Assembly: GCF_024713945.1 (NCBI RefSeq)
Contig: NC_134677.1
Location: 1,057,001 to 1,121,000, forward strand
Direction: 5' to 3'
Length of the DNA: 64,000 nucleotides
Origin: Dermatophagoides farinae
Lineage: Eukaryota; Arthropoda; Arachnida; Sarcoptiformes; Pyroglyphidae
Shown here piece by piece: positions 37,049 to 48,302 of this stretch. A program made the translations under genes and the position numbers. Numbering within the stretch: position 1 is the first letter of the stretch; the number at the start of each line of letters is the position of its first letter. The notes below the pieces were generated by a model. That model ran no database searches and was not told the DNA's origin. It saw nothing but the letters and a program-made list of their open reading frames with translations.

Positions 37049-37468
37049 TGCTTTTGTTGTTCGCACAGAGTGGTGATACTTGATGATACTGATTGTTCAT
37101 CAACCGAATGCGGATTTAATTTTCATTGAAAAAGAATGAAGAATATTCATTTTTTTATTGTCATGGATTAAAAAAAAAATTATCCTGAAAATCAAATAAA
37201 ACTTATGACTTCACTTTGAAACTTTTTTTGGTGATTTTTTTTCATTTTTTGTTCATAACAATCGTCAGTCAATTTTTTCAATTGATAAAATTTATTACCA
37301 TATTTGAGTACAGTAAAAAAGAAAATTTGACTGAAGTAACTTCGTGGGGCCATTTTTATTGTTTCTTTTTTAAGTTTATTTTGATATTTCTACAATAAAC
37401 ACAATTACAATTTTGATTTTTCAATTTTTTTCAGTGCAAAAAAATCGTTATTATCGTACAATATGCTG

Positions 37469-37602
37469 TCAAATAAGAAAGAAAAATGTACTAATATTCA
37501 CTAGAAATGTAATAAATGTATATGATGATGTGATAGTCTTGCCGTTTCCGAGTAGAAAACCTGATGGTTGATTCAATTGAATACTAAAGTTATTGTTTCA
37601 TA
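37469..37602 (-). pseudogene. Orphan subfamily-A exon 3 upstream of A9
   Basis: A TM7 exon with an extra in-frame ATC/GAT codon (tgatgatgtg near 37522-37531) and an early TGA (37469-37471) from a Ser codon, so it is a few residues short. There are no matching exons 1-2. It is sister to the orphan at 30115-30382; both are followed by the same intron stub (caagaaatcgcta). Confidence 0.7.
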
Positions 37603-37848
37603 CTAATTTCAAATGATGAAAAATTGATTAACAGTAAAAAAACAATACAAGAAATCGCTACAATAAAAACAAAAATTATTGATCCAAGAAAATCCGATCA
37701 AATTATGTGCAATAATAATTCTAATGATAACAATAATAAAAATGTAAAAAAAATTAAAATCAATAAAAGTTGATAAATCCGTTCAAATAAAACCAGTGAT
37801 TGTCGAAATGAATGATCGTTTTTTTTCAATTCTTGTTCATAACAATTG

Positions 37849-38256
37849 TCAATAAAGTTGTTGTGAAATGAGAAAGAAAAATGAAGTAATATTAAAAGTG
37901 ATGGTGATGAATGTATACGATGTAATAGTGGTGCCGTTTGTTAACCGGAAACCCGTTAGCTGATTCCACAATGTATTTGTTAACGAATCAAACTGTTTTT
38001 TGCATCAATTAATCAATCAATCAATAAATTGGATTAGATTATCATTTTGATTTATACCTTAAAGTTTAAGGCTTAAACAATTGTTGAATGATGAAATTAT
38101 TCTTATATTCACATGATGAATGAACAATAGCAATCATACATTAAATACATTGATAAATAAAACGTTGTTTAGTCATAAACAATAGATATGATGAATATGT
38201 TGTAACCATTGTAGACATTGCAAATATTATCGTTATATAACGTGACAATTGTCGGC
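37849..38256 (-). pseudogene. Subfamily-B receptor remnant: intact exon 3 and part of exon 2
   Basis: 37849-37992 is a complete 144-bp B-type TM7 exon (acceptor CAG, motif GFRLTNGTTITSYTFITIT, stop TGA). 38139-38256 is nearly identical to the central part of B2 exon 2 (44139-44256), encoding RQLSRYITIIFAMSTMV; the 3' part of the exon is eroded (38095-38138) and its 5' part is deleted. From 38257 on, the sequence matches the upstream region of B2 (45383-45520). So this is a B2-like gene that lost exon 1 and half of exon 2 by one deletion. Confidence 0.75.
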
Positions 38257-38640
38257 TAAAAAAAATGATTTTAATTTATTCAAAACACATGCAAAGCAAA
38301 TAAATCAAACCGGATTCTAATCGTTTTGGTTTTCTCATTGTTCATTTTGTAATTTAAAATGAAATGCAAGAAAAAAAATTTTCCATTATGTTTTGTTGAG
38401 TTATTTCAAATTAACAAAAAATGAAAGAAAGAAGAAATAACAAGATAAGAAAATTTTTTTGTTGATCATCATCATCATCAAGATTCACACATGACAGGAT
38501 CACCTTTTCATTATATTTTTTTTTTTAACAAAAATTGATTTTTTTTTGCTATTTTTAAGTTTATTTTAATATTTTTTCAACAAACAAAATTGCATTTTTC
38601 ATTTTCCATTTTTTTTTTCTTTGCAAAAATAAGAAAATCA

Positions 38641-40035
38641 TCATTTTTGTCCAAAATCTTGTGAAATAAGAAAGAAAAATGTACTAATATTGACTAGAAA
38701 TGTAACAAATGTATATGATGTGATTATCATTCCGTTTCCAAGCTGAAAACCAGGTGGTCGATTCAATTGAATACCAGTAATTGTTTCAAACTAATTTCAA
38801 ATGATGAGAAATTGATTAACAGTAAAAAAATAAACAAATTCACCATATCCTACCTTCAATAATTGGTAATTGTGATAGAATTTCCGTTCACATGCCGCCG
38901 ATAATGTTAAACATTTACGTTGTAATCGCAATGCTTTTTCGTTATTCTGTTTAATCATATTGCAGCCAATAATCAAAACTGATAATGTAGCATAATGTGC
39001 CTGTGCTGCCACAATATACAATGGCAGAAATACAAAATTCTGATCTGTCATCAAGATCAGATAAACTAAATATGTTATTAAAGCCGTTATTAAAGTGAAA
39101 ATGACCGATAAATAACGTTTTAATTGTTGGTTATCATCATGAATTTCGCGTTGTAACCTAGCAAATGATTGATAATAATGTCCGATCATTTGTCGTAATA
39201 ATAATTGATGAATCCTCTGTTTACGCTCATAACGTAATAATCGTTCATAAAATCGTTGCAATCTACGACCATGTGATTTTTGTAGCAAATTTAAATAATA
39301 TTGGGCCATGAATATTATCGATGATATATGATATAAGCCTTTGAATCAGAATAATCATTAGAAGTGAATCGATTAATCTGTCTTACCTGCACATGCATTA
39401 ATTTGCCATATTTGTAGAATAACTATCCAGATAAATGTCCAGAATATCGATATTTGCCATAATGATTGTAGAATAGTCATTATTATCTTACCTAAAAGAA
39501 ATATTATGCAAATCATGTATGTTTCTATGCGAATCATTGAAAATACACGATCTCTAATCAATGTATATTTATTGGAATCTTTTATGTTCAATCCGCGAAT
39601 TCTTCGATGTTGTATTGGTAATAGAAAATGAAAATGTTGATAATATTGAGATGATGAATAAAAACCATTTAATAGAGCATTTAATGACCATATAATGCCT
39701 AAGGTCATTATATAATGTAATGCTTTGTTGGGAAATAGTCTAATCCATGTTTGATAAAATTGAAAATTTTCAATCCACTCAAATTGTTCAATCGTAGTAA
39801 AAGCAATAATCATGATTAATATTAATGGGATAAAAAATATTGGATGATGATGTGGTGCTTTCGTTATCTTGCCAATTGGTTTCTTATCGATTGGGCAATT
39901 ATTTTCAATGATTTCTTTTTGCATTAATTCATCATATTTGAAAATGTAAAAAAATTGATTATGAAATTTCCGATAATAATCGAATTTCATCAATTTTTTC
40001 CATAATTTTATCTCTAAATCGAGAATGGCATTCAT
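38641..40035 (-). CDS. Receptor A10, subfamily A
   Basis: Exons 39387-40035, 38854-39338, 38641-38790; 427 codons. Exon 2 lacks four codons in the loop before TM5 (KQRIHQLLLRQM). Residues before TM1 differ (GKITKAPHHHPIF, with Thr-Lys-Ala for Met-Asn-Pro). The C-tail ends FGQK. Its 3' flank (38400-38640) parallels that of A11, and its 5' side runs into the solitary B exon B1 only about 210 bp away. Confidence 0.66.
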
Positions 40036-40247
40036 TGTCGTTGTTCACACAGAGTGGTGATACTTAATGATGATGATGGTGATTGTTCATCTACCGAATG
40101 CAGATATGGAATTGATTTTTATGGGGCAAAAAAGAATAAAGAATATTCCTATTTTTATCGTCTCGAATTAAAGATTGCATTACACACACGAACACGAACA
40201 CTGTTTAGATGTGAGTTTTTTATCTCATAAAATTACCTGAATCATAC

Positions 40248-40914
40248 CTGAACATATATGATATGACCATATATGCATAATGCATAGCCAGAATAATGTC
40301 CAAAACAATGATATTCGCCATAATGATTTCAATATTATAATCATAATCATTGCAATTAGAAACAGTTGACCAATCGAAAATATTAGATATCTTGCAATGA
40401 AAAATGACCAATCTCTAATCCATTCATAATGTTTTGAATCCTGTTCATTCAGATTACGCCATTTAACATATTGAATTGGTAATAAAAATTGAAATTGTTC
40501 ATAACGTGTTGATGTGGCATAAAATGCATTCAACAATGTGTTTATTGTACATAAAATTATAGCTGTCATCAGATATGTTAGACCATCAGCTGGAAATAAT
40601 TTTGATAATACATCAAAACAATCATAATCATTAATCCATTTTGGTTGTTTGATCAATATGATCGATGCTAATGTGACCGTAATGTTTATTATGCCCAATA
40701 ATAGATTATGAATGTATGGCCATGGAATTTTACCGAAAGGTTTCATCCGTACAACCTCATCATCATCATCATCATGATGGACATTGAATTTTCGTTGAAT
40801 CAATTCATCATAATAGAAAAGATAAAATATATGATTATGATATCTACGAAAGTAAAAATTTTTCATAAATTTTCTAAATAAAACAATCTCCAAATTCACT
40901 ATTGAATTGATCAT
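40248..40914 (-). pseudogene. B1: solitary exon 1 of a subfamily-B receptor
   Basis: 222 codons matching exon 1 of B2 (start MINSIVNLEIVLF, a run of Asp residues after KFNVHH, then GKIPWPY, four helices, RYEQFQFLLPIQ and ISLFWTLFWL) and ending in a good GTATG donor. No exon 2 or 3 follows: 40036-40247 is the upstream region of A10. The nearest B exons on this strand are the remnants at 37849-38256, beyond A10. The frame is fully open, so decay is recent or the exon is still used. An upstream extension to 41100 is open but is Thr/Lys-rich and unlikely coding. Confidence 0.65.
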
Positions 40915-41343
40915 CATCATGTTATTGTTGTTAAATGTTTTCACCTGTAATGCACAAACAACATTGATGAAATGAACCACTGTTGTTGTTGTTGTTGTTG
41001 TTGTTTTTGTGTTTGTGTTTGTTTTGCGGATCAATTGATTTATACACAATTTTTTCTCTTTGATTTTTTTGTTGTCTATATTATTTTTTTTTATTATCAT
41101 GGTTCCAAACGATATAATCCAATAAAAAGTGAAAAATAAAAAAATTTACGATTGTATCGATTGTTTTTTAAAAAATGAATTTTTTGTTTTCATATGTTTT
41201 CTCACATCAAAATAATGAATGTGTTTTTTTTTGTGTACAAATGTGTTTGTCAGGGCCGGCCCAGGCGCCTGTGCAGACTGTGCACCGCACAAGGCCTCGC
41301 GCTACTGAAGGCCTCGCGCTGCCGGAGGCAGCGCGGTTCCGGA

Positions 41344-41461
41344 AACAGCTCGCAGTCCCAAAAGCCTCGCAGTTCCAAGAGCCTCGTAGTACTAAGAGCC
41401 TCGCAGTTCCAAGAGCCTCGTAGTACTAAGAGCCTCGCGGTTCCAAAAGCCTCGCGGTTCC
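41344..41461. repeat. 17-bp GC-rich subterminal repeats of the hAT element
   Basis: About seven direct units of the form AAGAGCCTCGYAGTWCY. The GCCTCG core recurs at the other end (43507-43550) and in the small relative at 50090-50176, so it is probably the transposase-binding motif. Overlapping open frames on both strands are repeat artefacts. Confidence 0.75.
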
Positions 41462-42146
41462 GAATTTTGGATGATTTAATAAAATGAAAATGTTTTTTGT
41501 TTTGATACATTTGAATATTATGGTAATCCTGAATCAAAAACATGTACTTCATCTAGTCAAATATCTATTAATAGTTGTGCGAATTGTTTGTAGTGGAACC
41601 AATATAGGAAAAATAAATAAACAAACAATGTCGATGGCTAAATATCTAACCTAGTAAGTGATAAATCATCAAAGGAAAATGAATAATGAATGCATTGCCT
41701 GACTTCTTTAAGATGGATTTATCAATAATTCCAAATTAAACCGATTTTCAATGGATCATGGATCATTTATCCCAAAAATTTGGTGACGAATAGGGTATGC
41801 ACAATCCCGTTTGTTCACCAGTCGCCTCATAATTTAAATTCTTGTCTAAAATTCTAAAATCACAAATCAAAAAATTGACTGATTGATTGATTATTTAAAT
41901 TGGAGAAACAATTAAATGAAAAAAATGTTGTGTCGACAAATTTCCAACAATCAACATCATAAGCGATTCCAGAAAAAAGAAGTACAGTTGATTCTGTTGA
42001 ATCAATATTCAAACAATTGGAATATATAAAACAACTTTCAGAAGAAATACTGGAAATCTTAGAAAAAGATTATTCGTTGGCGAAGCAAAAATATCCAAAG
42101 GATGATGATCCTTTTAAAGCTGAAAGCCAAAGAAAGATAAATGAAA

Positions 42147-42806
42147 TGACCAGTTCAAAATCGGGAAAATAACAAGTCCAAACTAACACGACCAGTTCAG
42201 AATCGAGAAAATAACAAGTCCAAACTAACACGACCAGTTCAGAATCGAGAAAATGACAAATGTCCAAACTAACACGACCAGTTCAGAATCAAGAAAATGA
42301 CAAATGTCCCAACTAACACGACCTGTTGAGAATCGAGAAAATGACAAATGTCCAAACTAACACGACCAGTTCAGAATCAAGAAAATGACAAATGTCCCAA
42401 CTAACACGACCTGTTGAGAATCGAGAAAATGACAAATGTCCAAACTAACACGACCAGTTCAGAATCGAGAAAATAACAAGTCCAAACTAACACGACCAGT
42501 TCAGAATCGAGAAAATGACAAATGTCCAAACTAACACGACCAGTTCAGAATCAAGAAAATGACAAATGTCCCAACTAACACGACCTGTTGAGAATCGAGA
42601 AAATGACAAATGTCCAAACTAACACGACCAGTTCAGAATCGAGAAAATAACATGTCCAACCTAACACGACCTGTTCAGAATTGGGAAAGTAATCAATAAA
42701 GCATTGTCAACCAATTCTGAACTGGTCGTGTTAGGTTGGATTTGCCATTTTCTCGATTCTGAACTGGTCGTGTTAGTTTGGACATTTGTCATTTTCTCGA
42801 TTCTAG
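42147..42806. repeat. 44-bp minisatellite with inverted terminal copies
   Basis: About 13 direct copies of a 41-44-bp unit (ACCAGTTCAGAATCGAGAAA, then ATGACAAATGTCCAAACTAA, then CACG), 42147-42690, followed by about two copies in the opposite orientation (42712-42806). Variants alternate (CCAGTTCAG / CCTGTTGAG), suggesting a dimeric 88-bp higher-order unit. The direct and inverted blocks can fold back on each other. Confidence 0.85.
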
Positions 42807-42908
42807 TAAATCTTTGAAAGAACAACTCTTTTGCTATGCACTGGTGAAATATGTGTGTATGTATTTTTGATTTAAATGAAATAAAAAGATTAAATGTACG
42901 TATACGTA

Positions 42909-42965
42909 TTTAACCCATTCACGACCAAGCGTCACACATGTGTGAGGCTCAAATTTTCCACCATC
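42909..42965. mobile_element. Single end of a TTAA-type (piggyBac-like) MITE
   Basis: TTAACCCATTCACGACC followed by gcgtcacacatgtgtgaggctcaaattttccacc, clearly related to the left end of the MITE at 16615-16680. No matching right end is found in the hAT element, so this copy is truncated. The right border given is only where similarity fades. Confidence 0.6.
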
Positions 42966-43702
42966 TCAAATACATTTATCGAGAGCCACAAATAATCTTT
43001 TAAAGAGCCGCAGGTTGGCCGTTGGTTGCGGTTGGTTGGTTGGTTATAGTGATTTAGAATCAAAAATGACACAAAAATCTTAATGCACTTCAGAATAGAG
43101 ATTGAAAAATTCTTAAAACAATTTCCTTTGTTGAACGATCATGGCAATAGTTTTACTTGGATTGAATGATTGGTAATGTTATTAATTTCATGAATCTGAA
43201 ATTTTCAACGCATTTTATAATCAATTTATAGAAAGTCCAAATAAAATCTAAAATAACCAAAATAGAGTCGAGGTGACATTACTGATTCGAATGACGTTGA
43301 TGATTTGATGATCATTAGAAAAAATTTAAATTGATTGATACAAGCTTTTGGAAATTTTTTCGGTCATAAATTGCTGCACAGACTTTATGAACGATCGCAG
43401 TTTTTTGCCAGTTGTTTTTTAGCGCGCTTCAAATTAACAATCAAGATTTTTAACGCTTCAAATTTTTTTTAAGCAATCATTTTTTGAAAATTCCTTAATT
43501 TTTTTAAGGCCTCGCGTTTTTCAAGTTGACTTTGCACAAGGCCTCGCGATTTTCCGGGCCGGCCCTGGTGTTTGTCATTGAAAATGTGAATGTTTGTGCA
43601 AAAAAAAAAAGTTGAATCGATTCATTCACATTCAATTTATTTAGATTCTGGATACAAAAAAAAAAATTGATTTTCTTTCATTTTATTTCATTTCAATTTA
43701 CA

Positions 43703-45169
43703 TTATGTGTTGTTTATGGTTGTCAATTGTTTTGTAGCAATAATATTCTGTGATATTAGAAAGAAAAATGTACTAATATTCACTATTACAGTGATGAATG
43801 TATATGATGTAATTATAACGCCATTTGTTAATTGAAAACCCAATGGTCTATCAAGCAATGTGGTGGTCAATGCATCAAACTATCAAATTAGTATAGTTTA
43901 ATATATATATAAAGAAAATTAATTGACATTGTTAAATTACACTGTTATATTCAAAAAAAAAAATAATAATAATTACCTTCAATAATTGATGAGTAGTGAA
44001 AATTTTCTTCTCACAAATGGACAGCATTAGACATTTTTGTTTTAAACGTAATAATTTTTCATTATTATTACGTACTTTAGCACAGCCAATAATCATTACA
44101 GATAATGTATTGATCTGTGCATGAGCAATCATACAATAAAGACATTGATAAATGAAACGTTGTTTAGTCATAAACAATAGATATGATGAATATGTTGTAA
44201 CCATTGTTGACATTGCAAATATTATCGTTATATAACGTGACAATTGTCGACTATGTTCATCAATATCTTTTTGTAATCTTTCAAACATACGATGATGATG
44301 TTCAAAAAAATGTTTTAACAATGTTATCGATGTTATATGATTATTATTATAGGCAAACAATAATAAACGTTGCATTATTCTTAAAAATGATTGTTGTCGT
44401 AGATTTAGATAATATTGTAATATAAATATGAATGATGTAATATGCAAAAATGCTTCATTTTTTTTTGTATGAAAAAGAAAATTTTTTGAAATTAAAATCA
44501 ATAATGAATATTTAAAATCATACCTGAACCTGTATGATATGTCCAAATATACATGATAAATGGCCAAAATATTGTCCAAAATATTGAAATTTTCCATAAT
44601 GATTTCAACATTATCATCATAATCATTCCATTTGCAAATAATGTACCGATCGATATTATTGCACATCGTGCTATAGAGAATACATAATCTTTGTTCATTT
44701 CATAACGACCGGAATCTTGTTTATTCAAATTACGCCATCGTTCATCGTTTATTGGTAATAAGAATTGAAATTGTTCATAACGTGTTGATGTTGCATAAAA
44801 TGCATTCATCATATTGTTTATTGTACACATAACAATTGATGCTGATAAATATTTGATACCTTCTGTGGGAAACATTCGTGTTAATATACACAATGAAACA
44901 TAATTTCGTATCCATTGTGGTTGTTGTATCATCAGAATAGAGACCAATGTGACCAAAATTGATGTTAATGCCAATAGAATTTTATTCTTATGTGGACGTA
45001 CAATTCTGCCCATAGGTTTCACATGAACGTTATTGATTAACATGAATTTTCGATGAATTAATTCATCATAATAAAATAGATATAAAATCTGATTATGAAT
45101 AGTTCGATAATACGTATTTTGCATTAGATTTTTCCATATTTTTATTTCAAAATTCAATATTGTAGCCAT
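43703..45169 (-). CDS. Receptor B2, the only complete subfamily-B gene
   Basis: Exons 44524-45169, 43977-44452, 43703-43879; 432 codons, frame continuous, same intron positions and phases as subfamily A, so the two subfamilies share ancestry. The sequence is strongly diverged: MATILNFEIKIW start, KPMGRIVRP, FYATSTRYEQFQFLLPI, loop HHHRMFERLQKDIDEH, and TM7 exon GFQLTNGVIITSYTFITVIV. The C-tail is longer than in A genes (ends TTINNT). Its introns are short and A/T rich. Start chosen at the Met aligned with A genes; an upstream in-frame Met at 45226 gives an unlikely Thr/Lys-rich extension. Probably a chemoreceptor with different ligand specificity. Confidence 0.65.
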
Positions 45170-46007
45170 TTTTTTTGTGGTTTTTTTTCTCGTAATGATG
45201 AATGTTGTTTCAATTAATGTTAACAACGAAATGAAATTATATAAATCATTTTAATGATTATGTTGAATTGGGTCGAGTGATTATGTTGAATTGAATGCAA
45301 TTTAAATAATAAAAAATCTTTCCCCTTCCATATTCTTGAAAATGTTTTTGTTTTCGATTGAATCAATCAATTTTTTTAACAAAAAAAATGATTTTAATTT
45401 ATTCAAAACAAATAAAAAAGCAAATGAATCAAACCGGATCCTAATCGTTTTGGTTGTCTCATTGTTCATTTTGTAATTTAAAATGAAATGCAAGAAAAAA
45501 AAAATTCCATTATGTTTTGTTGAGTTTGTAACAAAACAAACACAGCATTTCTCTATATCGGGAAATCAAACAGATTGATTGATTATTACAAATTGAATTT
45601 TGTCCACATATTCTTATTATCAGACAAAAATTAGTCATAGATTTAGGATTTTTTTTTATTTGAAATTTTTTTGTCGTTGTTGACTGACTGACTGACTTGA
45701 TTTATAAATAACACATAATTGTTAGTGCCCTTGACAGAAGCCAGATGATAATAATATTTTAAATTAACAAAAAAAAAAAGAAATAAAGAAAGAAGAAATA
45801 ACAGGATAAGAAAATTTTTTGTTGATCATCATCATCAGGATTCACACATGATTCACCTTTTCATTATATTTTTTTTCGACAAAAATTGATTTTTTCTGTT
45901 CTTTTTAAGTTTATTTTAATATTTTTTCAACAAACACAATTGCATTTTTGATTTTCCATTTTTTTTCTTTGCAAAATAAGGAAATCGTCATTTTTGTAGA
46001 ATATATT
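45170..46007. other. Spacer B2-A11
   Basis: 45370-45530 matches 38257-38410, and 45535-45900 matches parts of 27690-28060 (cattcatatatcggg-type block, tgactgactgactt, then gttgatcatcatcatc). No coding exon. Confidence 0.5.
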
Positions 46008-47402
46008 CTATGAAATAAGAAAGAAAAAAGTACTAATATTGAATAGAAATGTAACAAATGTATATGATGTGATAATCACGCCGTTTCCGAGCTGAAAACC
46101 TGATGGTTGATTCAATTGAATACTAGTTATTGTTTCAAACTAATTTCAAATGATGAAAAATTGATTAACAGTAAAAAAAGCAGAAATTCACAATATCTTA
46201 CCTTAAATAATTGATAATTATGAATAAATTTTCGTTCACATGTCGACGATAATGTTAAACATTTACGTTGTAATCCCAATATTTTTACGTTATTCTGTTT
46301 AATCATATTGCAACCAATGATCAATATTGATAATGCCACATAATGTGCATGTGCACCAATAATGTATAGTGATAGAAATATAAAATTTTGTTCTGTCATC
46401 AAAATCAGATAAACTAAATATGTTATTAAAACCGTTATTAAAGTGAAAATGACAGATAGATAACGATTTAATTGTTGGTTATAATCACGAATTTCACGTT
46501 GTAACATAGCAAATGATTGATAATGATGTCCAATTATTTGTCGGAAAAATAATTCACGAAAATTTTGATGAATCCTCTCTTTACGCTCATAACGTAATAA
46601 TCGTCCATAAAATCGTTGTAATCTACGAACATATGATTTTTGTCGCAAATTTATATAATATTGGGCCATAAATATAATCAATGATACATGATATAAGCCT
46701 TTAAATTAAGAATAATTATTAGAATTGAATCGATTAATGTGTTTTCTTACCTGCAATTGAATTAATTGCCCATAATTGAATAATAAATAACCAGATAAAT
46801 GTCCAGAATATTGATATTTGCCACGATGATTGTAGAATAGTCATTGTTATATTAGCTAAAAGAAACACTATGCAAATGGTTAATGTTTCTAAACGAATCA
46901 ATGAAAAAAAATGATTTCTAATCGATGCATATTTATTGGAATCTTTTGTGTTCAATTCACGATATTTTTGATGTTGTATTGGTAATAGAAAATAGAAATG
47001 TTGATAATATCGAGATGATGTATAAAAACCATTCAATAGACCATTTATTGACCATATGAAGAATCCAGTCATCAGATACTGTAATCCTTCGTTGGGAAAT
47101 AGTCTAATCATTGTTTGATAAAATTTATAATTTTTACTCCATTCAAATTGTTCAATATAAATAAAAGCTATAACCATAATTGATATGAATGGGATGACAA
47201 AAATTGGATGATGATGTGGTGGATTCATTATCTTGCCAATTGGTTTCTTATCGATTGGATAGTTATTTGCTATGATTTGTTTTTGAATTAATTCATCATA
47301 TTTAAAAAGGTAAAAAAATTGATTATGAAATTTCCGATAATAATTGAATTTCATCAATTTTTTCCATAAATTTATCTCTAAATCGAGAATGGCATTCATC
47401 AT
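46008..47402 (-). CDS. Receptor A11, subfamily A
   Basis: Exons 46751-47402, 46202-46698, 46008-46139; 426 codons. The last exon is truncated by a TAG in place of the usual Gln codon after LIS, so the C-tail is six residues shorter but TM7 is complete; probably still functional. Exon 2 has SYVRRLQRFYGR in the loop before TM5. The upstream block lies at about 47446-47473. Confidence 0.66.
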
Positions 47403-48302
47403 TTTTGTTGTTGTTCACACAGAGGGGTGATATTTGATAATAATGGTGATTGTTCATCAACCGAATGCAGTTATGAAATTGATTTTCATTGAAAAAAAAG
47501 AATGAAGAATATTCATTTTTTTATTGTCATGGAATAAAGATTCTACTTCACACACGAACACAATGTTTAGATGTGAGTTTTTCAATAGAAAAAATTATCC
47601 TGAAAATCTCATAAAATTTATGACTACTTTGAAAAGGTTTTGTTTTTCTTTCTATCAATAATAATGATATTGTTGACTGCCTACAATGAAAACAAAAAAT
47701 TATTGATTCAAAATTTTGTCCAAATTATGTGCAATAATGATTCTAATGATGACAATAATAGAAATAAAAAAATAAAAATCAATAAAACGTTGATAAATTG
47801 ATTCAAATAAAACCAGTGATTGTTGAAATGAATTTAAAATACTTGATACTAATTGATTGATAGATAGATAGATGCAATCAATTTACAAATTCCAAAAACG
47901 TTCCATATTTGTTGTTATCATGTGTTTTTTTAATGTTTTGTTTTCATCAATTCTGACCATTTATTTGGCTGGCAATTTCAAAATTGTCTTCATCATGGAG
48001 AATGCTGATGATGATTAGAATAGATTAGTTTGCAATACCGCTGATGATATGAATATTTTGTTTTGTTTTGTTTTTCTACACAAATCATCACTTTTTTTCA
48101 TCACTTTTATTCTTTGTTTTGAGGTATCCAGAGAATTTTCGAAAAATGATAAAATTTATTACCATATTTGAAAACAGTAAAAGAGGAAAATTCGATTAAA
48201 ATAACTTCGTGATGTCATTGTTATTGTTTAAAGAATATTTCTACAATAAACACAATTACAATTTTGATTTTTCAATTTTTTTCAGTGCAAAATAAATCAT
48301 AA
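47403..48302. other. Spacer A11-A12
   Basis: A11 upstream blocks (47446-47473; 47570-47583), then GATA repeats (47859-47872) and a block (47875-48240) matching 26730-27130 of the A5-A6 spacer (gctgatgatgattagaatagattagtttgcaa). No exon. Confidence 0.5.

Larger units (their letters stand above)
41251..43567. mobile_element. hAT-type non-autonomous element, 2.3 kb
   Basis: Bounded by 8-bp direct repeats GTGTTTGT (41243-41250, 43568-43575). Ends CAGGGCCGGCCC and, inverted, CAGGGCCGGCCCG. The subterminal zones carry many GC-rich GCCTCGCG motifs, unusual in this AT-rich window. hAT elements characteristically make 8-bp duplications and have CAGGG-type ends and repeated subterminal motifs. No transposase frame is visible inside; instead there is a 44-bp minisatellite (42147-42806) and one end of a TTAA-type MITE (42909 onward). 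It sits between B1 and B2. Confidence 0.8.

Noticed and set aside
37049-37066. Six-codon extension MRTTKA before the start of A6 and A9
   Set aside because: Shared because A6 and A9 are recent duplicates; other A genes start at the MNAILDL Met, which I preferred.
40915-41100. N-terminal extension of B1 from an upstream Met
   Set aside because: Thr- and Lys-rich, driven by a GTT repeat, absent in B2 and in all A genes.
41175-41552. GC-rich open frames on both strands
   Set aside because: They overlap the 17-bp subterminal repeats of the hAT element and encode repeat peptides.
42147-42690. Regular repeats resembling a CRISPR array
   Set aside because: Units are directly adjacent with no unique spacers, lie in an arthropod nuclear context and continue as inverted copies; it is a minisatellite.
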